DNA of 64,000 bases from Desulfopila sp. IMCC35006. Its GTDB lineage: Bacteria; Desulfobacterota; Desulfobulbia; Desulfobulbales; Desulfocapsaceae. The stretch lies in the NCBI RefSeq assembly GCF_005116645.1, contig NZ_SWCM01000003.1, positions 186,001 through 250,000 on the forward strand. The letters run 5' to 3'. Below, in pieces: positions 8,861 to 17,911 of this stretch. The stretch's first letter is position 1; each line of letters starts with the position of its first letter. The translations under genes and the position numbers were made by a program. The notes under the pieces were generated by a model. The model did no database searches, was not told the origin of the DNA, and saw nothing but the letters and a program-made list of their open reading frames with translations.

Positions 8861-9604
8861 TTATTTAAAATAATTCAGCAAGGCATGCAAGGTTGTCAGA
8901 GGATGGGGAGGACATCCCGGGATATAGAGATCGACGGGGATAATGCTGTTCAAATCACCAACAATCTCACTGCTGCCGTAAAAGGGTCCGCCGGATATAG
9001 AGCAGCAGCCGCTGGCGATGACCACCTTGGGAGACGGAACTGCGGCATAGGTGGTGATAAGGGCCGCTTGCATATTTTTTGAAATGGGGCCGGTGACGTG
9101 AATTCCATCTGCATGTCGCGGCGACGCGACAAAATCAATACCAAATCTGGCCAGATCGAAAAAGGGCGTGCCGAGAACATTGGTGTCCGCCTCGCAGGCA
9201 TTACAGCCGCCAGCCGAGACCTGACGCAACTGGAGGGATCTGCCGAAGAGCTTGCGAAAATGTTTTTTGGCGTGATCCGCGAGTGCCGGCAATGAACCAT
9301 CACAGAGCAAGGCTTCACGCGAGGCAGTCCCCATGCCAAAATCCTGACTGAATTTGACAAAGGCACCATCCGACACATTTTCACACCGGCCGCAGAAAGT
9401 ACACCTCCCCAGATCAATTTTTTTTTCGTCAACAAGAATAGCATCTTGCGGACAAATCGCCGCGCAGGAACGGACAATCGATGGATCGCAGTCAGTGTTT
9501 ATCTGCGGCAGGCCTCTAAATCGCTTGTAGAGAGAAATCGGTTCTTTAGGGTATTTACTTGTCTTGCACCCCTGTTCGAGCCTGTTCTTGATAACTTTTA
9601 ACAT
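8861..9604 (-). CDS. Ferredoxin-NuoB-type Fe-S subunit of the Hyf-like complex
   Basis: A 247-residue fusion of a short ferredoxin-like region and a NuoB/HyfI-like domain. The N-terminal part has cysteines C39, C47, C51-P and C68, C71, C74, fewer than the eight of a complete 2[4Fe-4S] ferredoxin, so probably one full cluster at most plus a remnant. The NuoB-like part keeps the proximal-cluster ligands: C134 and C137 (GGCNACE), the GCC at 200-201, and C231 (GCPPHP). It would pass electrons to or from the large subunit on the cytoplasmic face. Last gene of the operon, 65 bases after the large subunit, with a family A repeat core between them. Confidence 0.88.
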   Translation of the reverse strand: MLKVIKNRLEQGCKTSKYPKEPISLYKRFRGLPQINTDCDPSIVRSCAAICPQDAILVDEKKIDLGRCTFCGRCENVSDGAFVKFSQDFGMGTASREALLCDGSLPALADHAKKHFRKLFGRSLQLRQVSAGGCNACEADTNVLGTPFFDLARFGIDFVASPRHADGIHVTGPISKNMQAALITTYAAVPSPKVVIASGCCSISGGPFYGSSEIVGDLNSIIPVDLYIPGCPPHPLTTLHALLNYFK

Positions 9605-9656
9605 AATTTTTTACCCTGGGTTCTTTCTGATAAAGGCTTTTCGTGCGCTCTTTTAA

Positions 9657-9672
9657 AATTACGACGCCATCA
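9657..9672 (-). repeat. Family A repeat core overlapping a stop codon
   Basis: The minus strand reads TGATGGCGTCGTAATT, whose TGA (9670-9672) is the stop of the large-subunit gene. Only the core of the repeat is present; the following bases lead directly to the next gene. Confidence 0.75.
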
Positions 9673-11181
9673 CAGGTCAAAGCCGCAGTAGGAGAGATTA
9701 AAACTCTTATTACAGAGAGGAAAGTCGGATATTTCCTGATTCCTCAGCGACATTGCCAGCCCCGTCCAGTTATGAAAGGACGGATCCTTCACCTTATACC
9801 GCGCAATTTTGCCACTCGCATCGGTCATAAGACAATGGGACAACTCCCCCCGCCATCCCTCGTTTACCGTCACCACAAAAGCATCAGGCTGCAGGGATAT
9901 TTCCTGCATGAGTGTTTTGGAACTGGCCTCTCCTGATTTGTTCAAAAGTGTTTTGATCAGATGGATCGAATGCATAATTTCTTCGCGACGCACGGTGGCC
10001 CGACTGTACACATCCCCCTTGGTCATTTCGTTTCGATTAGCGGGCAGTAATCCATAGACTTCAGTCGGAAAGGTTACCCGCGCATCATAATCAATTCCCG
10101 ATGCCCGTCCACTGTAACCGACGAGACCAAGGTCCTCGGCCATCTGCTTTGCAACAGTACCGGTATGCTCGAATCGCGCCTGAACGGTCTGGGAAGTAAA
10201 GAGCAGGTCGCAGACATGCCGGATCTCCGGCTCCAATTCTTTCAGTTTATCTTCGATTATTTTAACCTGCTCCGGATTCATGAGTTTGGATACGCCACCC
10301 GGCAGAACCAGACTTTTGCCAAACCGGTTGCCGCACAAGACCTGCAGAAGATTGAGGAATTCCCCGCGGATTCTGCCGAAATAAGCCGCCGGCGGATTAA
10401 AAGCGACATCGCCGCTCAAAGCACCAAGATCACCGATATGGTTGGCGATTCGTTCCAGCTCAAGAGCGATCGCGCGGACAACCCTGGCACCGGGATCGAC
10501 GGAAAGACCAGCCAGGGATTCCAGGGCCTGGCAGCAGCAGAGGTTATGGCCGACACTGGTATCACCGGCTATCCCCTCACAAATTATCGGCAGCCGTTTC
10601 ATGGCGACTTCAGTCAACAGATTTTCCACCCCACGATGCTGATACCCCAACTGGATTTCAAGGGAAAAAACTTCTTCTCCGGCGCACTGAAAGCGAAAAT
10701 GACCGGGTTCGATGATTCCGGCATGAACCGGACCAACCGCAACCTCATGGACGGCCTCCCCCTCAACCTGAAAATAGGGGTACTTGCCCGGAATATCTTC
10801 TGCGTAGTCATTGCCGAAGACATCAGGCACCCCGCGATAATTGGCATGATAACGGACCATCTTCAGCCAGGGGTGATTGACCGGGGTAATGCCGAACTGT
10901 TCGGCAATTTCCCGTTCAAACATATGAAATTTTTCGCTGCAGGTCGCGGTAAACGAGGGAAATTCCTCTCCAACTTCCGTAGACACCACATAGAGATGGC
11001 TGTTGCGGACAACGGCCAGCAACCGGTTGCCGCCATCTTCGACAAAAGCAAAAAACTGGACAATAAAGCCATCTTTTCTGACAAAATCACTGAGTAATTT
11101 GGCAAAACGATCAAAGGGAACAAGCGGTATATCGGAACGTTTAACCGATTCGCCGTTTTCTATCTGCAGGAGGTTACCCAT
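9670..11181 (-). CDS. HyfG/NuoCD-like large subunit lacking NiFe ligands (Ehr type)
   Basis: A 503-residue fusion of a NuoC-like N terminus (FEREIAEQFGI, residues 88-98) and a NuoD/NiFe-large-subunit-like C terminus (QLGYQHRGVENLL, about 177-189). In group 4 [NiFe] hydrogenases the metal is held by two CxxC motifs. Here the first aligns to EGIA (202-205 in CEGIAGDTS) and the second to NLSYCG (494-499 in SFNLSYCGFDL), so the four ligands are missing. The protein therefore cannot hold a NiFe centre and fits the energy-converting-hydrogenase-related (Ehr) group. It overlaps the HyfF-like gene by eight bases. Electron donor or acceptor is unknown. Confidence 0.9.
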   Translation of the reverse strand: MGNLLQIENGESVKRSDIPLVPFDRFAKLLSDFVRKDGFIVQFFAFVEDGGNRLLAVVRNSHLYVVSTEVGEEFPSFTATCSEKFHMFEREIAEQFGITPVNHPWLKMVRYHANYRGVPDVFGNDYAEDIPGKYPYFQVEGEAVHEVAVGPVHAGIIEPGHFRFQCAGEEVFSLEIQLGYQHRGVENLLTEVAMKRLPIICEGIAGDTSVGHNLCCCQALESLAGLSVDPGARVVRAIALELERIANHIGDLGALSGDVAFNPPAAYFGRIRGEFLNLLQVLCGNRFGKSLVLPGGVSKLMNPEQVKIIEDKLKELEPEIRHVCDLLFTSQTVQARFEHTGTVAKQMAEDLGLVGYSGRASGIDYDARVTFPTEVYGLLPANRNEMTKGDVYSRATVRREEIMHSIHLIKTLLNKSGEASSKTLMQEISLQPDAFVVTVNEGWRGELSHCLMTDASGKIARYKVKDPSFHNWTGLAMSLRNQEISDFPLCNKSFNLSYCGFDL

Positions 11182-12601
11182 GAATTACGCCTCCAACTAT
11201 TTTGATGGTATTGATAATGGTATTGAACATCGCACCAGGCATCCAGACGCACAGGACAACCGAGGCAGATAACAGTATATAGGGTGGGACGACCCGCAGG
11301 AGCTTCTCCCGGCCAAACGTCGGCTGCTCCTCTGTGCTAAAGGACATATCGGTGACTATCTGCGCCGCTCCGGCCAGCACCAGCAGCAGACTGAACATAA
11401 AAAGCACAGCGCCGAACCAATGCCCGGTCTGAAAGGCACCGATAAGAATAAACAACTCACTGAGGAAGATGCCAAAAGGCGGTAACCCGGAAATCCCCAC
11501 GAAACCGGCAAAAAAAGACAAAAACGTCTTCGGGAAATATTTGATCAGGCCGCCGATACGATCAACTAACTTGGTATTAAACCCGAGCAGGATATTGCCG
11601 GCGGAAAGAAAAAGCGACGATTTAATGAGAGAATGATGGATCATATGCAGTATCGCTCCGTAGAGCGCAAAACCCCCTATTCCCACACCAAAGGCAATAA
11701 CTCCCATATTCTCAATGCTCGAATAGGCCAGCATCCGCTTATAATCCGGTTGTTTTAGTATGAATATCCCGGCGACAAACATCGACAGCAGACCAAAACC
11801 AATCAGGATGTTGCCGGAAAACTCTCCGAGACCCGCCAGATACATAAGCGTGTGTACTTTATAGACCCCGAGAAAAGCACAGTTGAGCAGGGCCCCGGAT
11901 AACAGGGCGGAGGCCGGACTCGGCGCCTGACTGTGGGCATCAGGCAGCCAGGTATGCATGGGGGCAAGGCCCATTTTGGTGCCAAAACCTATCACCACGA
12001 AGATGAATCCCACCTTCAGCCACATAGGATCCAGCTGCATTGCCACCTGGTTTAACGAAGTAAAACTCAGCGATATATCAACCTCGGCAATATCTATCGA
12101 CAGGGTGATAAAGAAACAGCCGAGCAAAGCCAGGGCAATCCCCACAGAGCAGACCAGGACATATTTCCAGGTGGCCTCGAGCGCCTCTTTCGATCGGTGC
12201 ATAAAGATAAGCGGTGCGCTGACCAGCGTGGTCGCCTCGATGGCTATCCACAGGACGATAGGATGGTCGGCCAGGGTCACCATGCTCATGGTACCGAGAA
12301 AAAGCAGCATACAGCCTGGAAAGACCTGTTCATTGCTCACCTCCGTCTCCTGCATGTAGCTTATCGCGTAAATGGAGATACAGAAAAAGATAAACGAGGT
12401 TACCAGAAGCACCAGCATCCCTTCAGGTGTCTGCGCGAAAAATCTCTCGGCATACACCGGCAGCTTGCCAAGCCAGGCCATGACGGTCAGTTGCAGGTGC
12501 AGTATTGCCGCAACGATCAACACTCCCCGCCCGAGGTACGCGGGGATAACCAATGTCACCAGACCGGTCAACATCGGCAGCAAAAAAATGAGTTCTAACA
12601 T
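11174..12601 (-). CDS. HyfF-like proton-translocating membrane subunit
   Basis: A 475-residue polytopic membrane protein of the NuoL/M/N - MrpA/D antiporter-like family, closest in type to HyfF/HycC. It has about 13-14 hydrophobic helices. The core segment KPDYKRMLAYSS-like (here KQPDYKRMLAYSSIEN) and HTWLPDAHSQAPSP around the middle are diagnostic of ion-translocating subunits. It probably moves protons or sodium coupled to the peripheral redox arm. It is followed by the large-subunit gene with an eight-base overlap and preceded by the HyfE-like gene with a three-base gap. Confidence 0.9.
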   Translation of the reverse strand: MLELIFLLPMLTGLVTLVIPAYLGRGVLIVAAILHLQLTVMAWLGKLPVYAERFFAQTPEGMLVLLVTSFIFFCISIYAISYMQETEVSNEQVFPGCMLLFLGTMSMVTLADHPIVLWIAIEATTLVSAPLIFMHRSKEALEATWKYVLVCSVGIALALLGCFFITLSIDIAEVDISLSFTSLNQVAMQLDPMWLKVGFIFVVIGFGTKMGLAPMHTWLPDAHSQAPSPASALLSGALLNCAFLGVYKVHTLMYLAGLGEFSGNILIGFGLLSMFVAGIFILKQPDYKRMLAYSSIENMGVIAFGVGIGGFALYGAILHMIHHSLIKSSLFLSAGNILLGFNTKLVDRIGGLIKYFPKTFLSFFAGFVGISGLPPFGIFLSELFILIGAFQTGHWFGAVLFMFSLLLVLAGAAQIVTDMSFSTEEQPTFGREKLLRVVPPYILLSASVVLCVWMPGAMFNTIINTIKIVGGVIHG

Positions 12602-12604
12602 TCT

Positions 12605-13258
12605 TCAGTCCTTTAATCGATTGAGAAGATCGGTATCTATATCATCGAAAGCATGATTGATATTGTGCAGAATAATCCCCATGACCATAACCCCGACGAG
12701 CAGATCGAGCAGTACCCCGAATTCGACCACATAAACGGTGTGGGAATGCTTGGTCAAAGCCGTTCCAATCAAATAGATCCCGTTTTCCAGCATCAGGTAG
12801 CCGATAACCTGGGTAATGGCCTTTCTTCGACTCATCATCAGAAAGAAACCGGCCGAAATGGTGGTAATGGCGGTCATCAGCAGCAGTTCGTGTCCGCTGG
12901 GCATGGACAGATGCAGTTTATCAGTAATGAACACCGACAATAAGATGATGATCAGACCGGCAAAAAGTGAGGCGTGGTAGCCGACGATCGGTTCTATCTC
13001 TCTGCGGATCGAAATACGTTTGAGGGCGATATAGAGCAGGCCCGGGATTAGCACGCCTTTAATCAGGATCATGACCTGAAAAAAAATCAGCCCTCCACTG
13101 CCCATGCTGCTGTGATGCTCAAGCAGCAAAGGAAGAAGGGACACCATAACCCCCTGCACCGCCATAATCTTCACCAGGGTGCCGAGACTGTTGGATGCCA
13201 GCGACAGAAGCACGGACAGCAGGATGACCACAAGAAGTATGTCATTCATATTCTTCAT
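12605..13258 (-). CDS. HyfE-like membrane subunit
   Basis: A 217-residue membrane protein with six to seven predicted helices, resembling HyfE of hydrogenase-4, which in turn carries a NuoK-like portion. Conserved-looking features are GLIIILLSVFI mid-protein and YLMLENGIYLIG in the C-terminal half, where NuoK-type subunits carry a glutamate in a membrane helix. Its start overlaps the stop of the HyfC-like gene by four bases (ATGA), indicating translational coupling. Role: part of the membrane arm. Confidence 0.85.
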   Translation of the reverse strand: MKNMNDILLVVILLSVLLSLASNSLGTLVKIMAVQGVMVSLLPLLLEHHSSMGSGGLIFFQVMILIKGVLIPGLLYIALKRISIRREIEPIVGYHASLFAGLIIILLSVFITDKLHLSMPSGHELLLMTAITTISAGFFLMMSRRKAITQVIGYLMLENGIYLIGTALTKHSHTVYVVEFGVLLDLLVGVMVMGIILHNINHAFDDIDTDLLNRLKD

Positions 13259-14172
13259 TTGATAAATCCCATAGTAAGAATTGCCGCAAAGACCACCAGG
13301 ATACTGGAAGTCAATACAAACTTGGGCACCAGGTTCATCTTAAACCTGGCCATAATCGATTCTACCAGCCCAATTGTCATATACACCAGCACCACGATGC
13401 CATAAAAAACGGGCAGATTCAGCAGACCACCAGAAGGACTCAGCGGACAGACAATCATCGCCAGAAAGGCGGAATAAAAAAACAGTTTATAAAACGAGCC
13501 AAGCTCTATAAGTGCAAGATCAGGACCGCTGTGATCAAGGACCATCACCTCATGAATCATGGTCAGTTCCAGATGGGTGGCCGGGTCGTCAACCGGGACC
13601 CGGGAATTTTCCGTCAGCAGCACGATAAAAAGAGCGACGATCACCAGCAGCAAGAGCGCACCGGCCGGGCCCGTCAGACTGATCGGATTGGCCCCGGTGA
13701 AATACTCACCAAAACTGAGCGAGTGGGTCATCCGGTAGAAAAGAATCAGGACTGCAAAAATAGAGGCTTCGGCGAGGGTACCAAAAAATGCCTCGCGGGC
13801 GGCCCCCATGCCCTGAAAGGGCGATCCCGTATCGAGCGCCGCGGCAATGGTAAAAAATCTTCCCGTGGCCAATACATAAAACAGCACCAGAACATCGCCA
13901 TGGAAAGACAGTACTGGAGCAATTGCTCCCAGGGGAAAGAACAGCAGGATCATGATTCCCCCGGCAAGGGAGACAATAGGCCCCAATTTGAAGACAAAAC
14001 TGGTGGTCGTACTGTAGACCGATCCTTTTTTAAAAAGTTTCATCAAGGTGTAGTATTTAATCAATAAGGGTGGTCCTTTTTTTCCCGCAAAGAGCGCCTT
14101 TACCTTTAAAATAATGCCGGGGAAAAGTGGCGCAGACAGGAGCGCTATCAAGATTGAGACAAAAGATTCCAT
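13255..14172 (-). CDS. HyfC/NuoH-like membrane subunit
   Basis: A 305-residue membrane protein of the NuoH/HyfC/HycD family, which anchors the peripheral redox arm and forms the entry to the proton path. The loop SPFQGMGAAREAFFGTLAE and the acidic stretch ENSRVPVDDPATHLELTMIHE are typical family signatures and carry the conserved carboxylates. About eight membrane helices are apparent. Overlaps the downstream HyfE-like gene by four bases. A gap of 115 bases with a family A repeat separates it from the HyfB-like gene upstream. Confidence 0.9.
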   Translation of the reverse strand: MESFVSILIALLSAPLFPGIILKVKALFAGKKGPPLLIKYYTLMKLFKKGSVYSTTTSFVFKLGPIVSLAGGIMILLFFPLGAIAPVLSFHGDVLVLFYVLATGRFFTIAAALDTGSPFQGMGAAREAFFGTLAEASIFAVLILFYRMTHSLSFGEYFTGANPISLTGPAGALLLLVIVALFIVLLTENSRVPVDDPATHLELTMIHEVMVLDHSGPDLALIELGSFYKLFFYSAFLAMIVCPLSPSGGLLNLPVFYGIVVLVYMTIGLVESIMARFKMNLVPKFVLTSSILVVFAAILTMGFIK

Positions 14173-14229
14173 ACTCGTTCCTTTCTATATCAAGCCATTG
14201 TTTTTCTAGGTGATAAACTCTTAAACGTT

Positions 14230-14290
14230 TGCGCTGCAATGAAGGAGATCGGACTGCTGTGCCCCTTTGGTACTGTTTACGACGCCATCA
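14230..14290 (-). repeat. Family A repeat, short copy within the operon
   Basis: The minus strand reads TGATGGCGTCGTAAACAGTA, then ACCAAAGGGGC and a further stretch ending near TTGCAGC. This aligns with the left half of the full-length copies. Its TGA (14288-14290) is the stop of the HyfB-like gene. It fills much of the HyfB-HyfC gap. Confidence 0.8.
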
Positions 14291-16249
14291 GATAAATAGG
14301 ATCAGCAACAGAATCAGTATCGCAACAATGATATAGCCGATATAGAGCTGCACATTACCGTGCTGAATCCAGCGAAATTTACCAAGAAGCGATAAAAGAG
14401 GCAGGGCCAGCCCCTGTCTCATGCCGACTTCGGCGACATCCTCCACCCAGCTCGCATATCGTGTTCGTTCGGGAAAGATTTTTTTCAAGCGGACTTCCGT
14501 CTCTCTTGAAAGAGCAAAGGGGCGGAAAAAATCGATTACACTGCGGGAAAACGACGCCCCGGTATATTGAATTCTCGTGGTCGGCCTGGTAAACCCGCAC
14601 CCCCAGGTAGGTCCCGCGGTGTTCTCCTTGCGCCGGTACAAGGCCTTTCTGAGCAGAATAACCGCAAAGATAATGATCAGAAAGAGGCGGGAAGCAAAGC
14701 CAAGATTGGTACCGATGGTCTGCACCAGCTGCGGATCGACCTGACTGACAAAGGAAACATCTGCCAGACCACTGAAGGCAAGGGTGATAAAGGGGGCAGG
14801 AAAGATGCCGATGCCCAGACAGGCAATTGCCAGCAGCGAGAGCGGAACGGTCAGGGTCCAGCCGCCATCGGTTGCCAGTCGAACCTTCTCGGTACGGGGT
14901 TCGCCGAGGAAGACAATACCCACGACCTTGGTGAAACAAAAGGTGGCCAGGCCGCCGATTGCGGCCAGGGAAATGATCGCGATAATAGACAGCAGCAGGT
15001 TTATATGGTTGTATTTCAGGCCCTGGAAAGCGGCAAAATAGATTAAAAATTCACTGACAAATCCGCTGAAAGGGGGGAGCCCGGAAATTGACAAGGAACC
15101 GGCCAGAAAAGTTTTTCCGGTAATGGGCATCCTCTTCATCAGGCCACCCAGCAGGTCAACACGGCTGATGCCCGTTTTTCTGATGACGGCTCCCGCGCCG
15201 AGAAACAGCAGTGATTTAAAGATAGAATGGTTCAGGACATGGAGAAGGCACCCGGCAAAGCCGAAACCGGCCATCAAACTGTTGCCTTTGGCGATGCCGA
15301 TCATACCGAATCCGGCCCCCATGAGAATAATCCCGATATTTTCCACGCTGGAATAGGCAAGCATTCGTTTAATGTTGCGTTTACCCAAGGCATACAATAC
15401 CCCGAGCAACCCGGAAATCATGCCGAGGATGAGCACTGTCTGGCCAAGGCGAATGTCCGTTGCCCCAAGCATGAAGTACATTCTCAGGATCCCATAGATC
15501 CCCATCTTGATCATAACCCCCGACATGATTGCCGAAATATGACTGGGTGCGGCAGGATGCGCATGGGGCAGCCAGATATGCAGGGGGAATACTCCCGCCT
15601 TCGACCCAAAGCCGAGAAAAGCCAGAAAGAAGACCACCAGTTTGGCACTGTCCGGAATGCCGACAACCCGACTGAAATCAAAGCTGCCGTTATGGCTGAA
15701 GATCACCCCAAAGGCGGCAAATATGAGCAGGGCGCCACCCTGGGCAAACAGAAAATACAGATAGCCCGCCGTTCTGGTTTCCACCTTTTCATAATCATAC
15801 ATGACCAGGAAATAGGAAGAAATCGACATAAGTTCCCAGACCAGGGCAAACGCGAGCATATTCGAAGCGGCTGTCACCAGAGCCATTGAGACAATAAGAA
15901 TATTGGTGAAAAAGTAACTCACCGCGGTCTTCAGGGAGTTCTCCGCGCGCTCGAAATAGAAGAAACTATACATGGCGGCCAGAGGACAAATCAGAAAAAC
16001 AGGCAGCAGAAAAAATAAACTGAGTGAGTCAAAGGAAAAAGAGAGCGTAAATACATGCTGCCAGGCCCAGGACCAGGCCAGACTCTCAGGCGAAGATGCG
16101 GCGGAGAGGAGCGCAGACAGACCGGAAATACAGCCAACTGCGGTAACGCTGACATAGATACATTTGGTCAGCACAAAGTGACGAAACGTCAGAAGAGGTA
16201 TTGTTCCTCCGACGACGATAATGGCAAGGGATAGTAGAAAAAAATTCAT
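14288..16249 (-). CDS. HyfB-like proton-translocating membrane subunit
   Basis: A 653-residue polytopic protein of the NuoL/HyfB/HycC group with about 15-16 membrane helices and a longer hydrophilic C-terminal region. Family signatures include HIWLPHAHPAAPSHISAIMS and KRNIKRMLAYSSVENIG, which contain the lysines and histidines of the antiporter-like channel. With the HyfF-like subunit it gives the complex two antiporter-like modules; the third (HyfD) of hydrogenase-4 is absent. The start ATG has only a weak GAGA upstream. It is preceded by a 143-base gap after the unknown gene at 16393, on the same strand and probably the same transcript. Confidence 0.9.
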   Translation of the reverse strand: MNFFLLSLAIIVVGGTIPLLTFRHFVLTKCIYVSVTAVGCISGLSALLSAASSPESLAWSWAWQHVFTLSFSFDSLSLFFLLPVFLICPLAAMYSFFYFERAENSLKTAVSYFFTNILIVSMALVTAASNMLAFALVWELMSISSYFLVMYDYEKVETRTAGYLYFLFAQGGALLIFAAFGVIFSHNGSFDFSRVVGIPDSAKLVVFFLAFLGFGSKAGVFPLHIWLPHAHPAAPSHISAIMSGVMIKMGIYGILRMYFMLGATDIRLGQTVLILGMISGLLGVLYALGKRNIKRMLAYSSVENIGIILMGAGFGMIGIAKGNSLMAGFGFAGCLLHVLNHSIFKSLLFLGAGAVIRKTGISRVDLLGGLMKRMPITGKTFLAGSLSISGLPPFSGFVSEFLIYFAAFQGLKYNHINLLLSIIAIISLAAIGGLATFCFTKVVGIVFLGEPRTEKVRLATDGGWTLTVPLSLLAIACLGIGIFPAPFITLAFSGLADVSFVSQVDPQLVQTIGTNLGFASRLFLIIIFAVILLRKALYRRKENTAGPTWGCGFTRPTTRIQYTGASFSRSVIDFFRPFALSRETEVRLKKIFPERTRYASWVEDVAEVGMRQGLALPLLSLLGKFRWIQHGNVQLYIGYIIVAILILLLILFI

Positions 16250-16291
16250 CGATTCTCAAATAGTATTTTTCTTGTTGTCCGCCCTCGCAAT

Positions 16292-16313
16292 CAAATCGGC
16301 ATGCACCGATTTG
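16292..16313. other. Intercistronic hairpin
   Basis: CAAATCGG and CCGATTTG form a perfect 8-bp stem with the loop CATGCA, in the 143-base gap between the unknown gene and the HyfB-like gene. No T-run follows, so it is more likely an mRNA stability or attenuation element than a terminator. Confidence 0.5.
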
Positions 16314-16392
16314 CCTCACTCAGACGGGCTTTCACGCCGGGCCTGATGCCCCCAAACCGGTCAAGGCGCCGTCCTGCCACCGACCAGGCGAC

Positions 16393-17517
16393 CTATACAT
16401 AACATTGTTTTTCCTGGGCCATCAGCGCGACAAACAGATCGTCCTGCTGCAGCCGATTACGGCTCTCATCATCCTGTCTTCCGCTCCGCTGGCAAAATGC
16501 GGCCCACGGCACGAAATAACGTTCGCCTCTGCCCTTGAAAGGTGCCACATCAATATCCAAACCGGCAATGCACAGCAGGTTTGCTGGTTGTCTCTCCCCC
16601 TCTGTGTTGAGTATCTCTTCTACTAAGCGGGTAAATTCATTTTTCAAATGGAGGACTGCCGCCCGGAGCTGGGGATTTGCATGGGTTACAATGCGATTCA
16701 TAGCGGGCAGGAGTGTTTTGATAAAGGTACTCATGCTGCCATCACTGCCGCTGTCGCCAATACCGGAGGCAGATTGCGATTTTTCCTTAAAAGCGAACAG
16801 ATCGGCGGTCAGCCATGCGCCAATTCGCTGAACTTTTCCTTTCTTCCAGGAGAAATGGGTGTCACGGAGATACAGTAAAAACTGTTCGGAAAGCGGGAAG
16901 GACACGAAAGAGTCGGCAGCCATGACCGGCACGAAGTTACCGTTCTCGTCGGGATCGGTAAATTTATCCAGGCGGATTTTCAAATTCTTCCCATCGCTCT
17001 TCAGACTTTCGCCAATTAGGTTCGCCGGCAGGGTGACGTGATAGATACCGGCCTCTTTACAGGTGAGGTAAATATGATTTTGAGCGAATTGATATTGCAG
17101 CAGATAGGGGGCTATAAAATGCGATACCGTGCCCTCGGTCTGACAGTGACTTCTTTCATGAATGAGCGGGCGCGGCAAGCCGCCATACACTCCCCAGCTC
17201 GGCTCATAGGGCACCTTTGTCGACAGGATGACGACCGCATCCTGTCCGACGGAACCGGGAAGGTTATCAACCGGACAGCAACAATCCTGAATTGTATGAA
17301 CCGATACAGGTTCCGGAGTCATGGCAAAACTCTTTTTAAAGCCAAGAGAAAGACAGAAATTCTTCAGGCGGGGAATGAATTCATCATAGGGAATCAACCG
17401 CCCGTTGATAGCACAAGAGGCAGGTTTGGCTGTGGAAGAGACTGGGGGATGAGACATTTTGGCAGAGAAGTATGATGACATTGTAACTCCCATGATTGAT
17501 GTGAGGAACTCGCTCAT
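16393..17517 (-). CDS. Unknown protein, second gene of the sigma54 operon
   Basis: A 374-residue protein that I cannot assign. No membrane helix or signal peptide is clear. It has many cysteines in the first third (SCAINGR, NFCLSLG, QDCCCPVD), suggestive of metal or Fe-S binding or disulfides, but there is no CxxCH or ferredoxin pattern. The C-terminal part contains FVPWAAFCQRSGRQ. Its start overlaps the preceding small gene's stop by four bases (ATGA at 17514-17517), so the two are translationally coupled. Placement at the head of the Ehr-type operon suggests a role with that complex, but this is inference only. Confidence 0.6.
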   Translation of the reverse strand: MSEFLTSIMGVTMSSYFSAKMSHPPVSSTAKPASCAINGRLIPYDEFIPRLKNFCLSLGFKKSFAMTPEPVSVHTIQDCCCPVDNLPGSVGQDAVVILSTKVPYEPSWGVYGGLPRPLIHERSHCQTEGTVSHFIAPYLLQYQFAQNHIYLTCKEAGIYHVTLPANLIGESLKSDGKNLKIRLDKFTDPDENGNFVPVMAADSFVSFPLSEQFLLYLRDTHFSWKKGKVQRIGAWLTADLFAFKEKSQSASGIGDSGSDGSMSTFIKTLLPAMNRIVTHANPQLRAAVLHLKNEFTRLVEEILNTEGERQPANLLCIAGLDIDVAPFKGRGERYFVPWAAFCQRSGRQDDESRNRLQQDDLFVALMAQEKQCYV

Positions 17518-17744
17518 TCCTCAAAGGTAAATCCATACCATTTCAGCTTAGAATCGCCATTCTCGGGAATATAGGCGACTTCACTGTTATCAATTTGGCT
17601 GTGCAGTTCTTTCATCCAGGATAGTGCTTGATTTTTCGAAAAAAACGGTCCAACTTCCGTAAGCGAAGAGATATCGAGCATCCGATATTTGTGGAATTTG
17701 GTCACCTCTTCTTTATTCTGAAAAATTCCGATTATAATTTTCAC
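17514..17744 (-). CDS. Unknown 76-residue protein, first gene of the sigma54 operon
   Basis: A small protein beginning MKIIIGIFQNKEE, with aromatic and acidic content, no membrane segment and no known family that I recognise. The start is GTG (17742-17744), about 60 bases downstream of the predicted transcription start of the sigma54 promoter. The coupling overlap with the next gene supports it being real. It may be a soluble regulatory or ligand-binding domain, but nothing in the sequence proves that. Confidence 0.6.
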   Translation of the reverse strand: MKIIIGIFQNKEEVTKFHKYRMLDISSLTEVGPFFSKNQALSWMKELHSQIDNSEVAYIPENGDSKLKWYGFTFEE

Positions 17745-17810
17745 CGTCGATATCCCGGAGAATGATGTTATCTCTGTTTATGCTGTTGCCAGGCCTTTGT
17801 TCTTCGTCCG

Positions 17811-17831
17811 TTCAAAGCATATCGCGTGCCA
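17811..17831 (-). promoter_or_regulatory. Sigma54 (-24/-12) promoter of the Ehr-type operon
   Basis: The minus strand reads TGGCACGCGATATGCTTTG: GG (17829-17830), exactly ten bases, then GC (17817-17818), matching the sigma54 consensus TGGCAC-N5-TTGCA at all but one of the core positions. Transcription would start near 17805, upstream of the GTG at 17744. An NtrC-type activator gene lies directly upstream. Confidence 0.8.
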
Positions 17832-17911
17832 CAATATATACCAAATGTAACAGATTGATATTATGATATTTTAAAGGAATGAAGGTCTGTTCCGGTCAGT
17901 TGCGGCGGAGG

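Noticed and set aside
10165-11097. 310-codon plus-strand frame
   Set aside because: Antisense shadow of the HyfG-like large subunit, which has clear family motifs.
9670-11181. Annotation as a [NiFe] hydrogenase large subunit
   Set aside because: The ligand cysteines are not present at the aligned positions, so hydrogenase activity is not expected.
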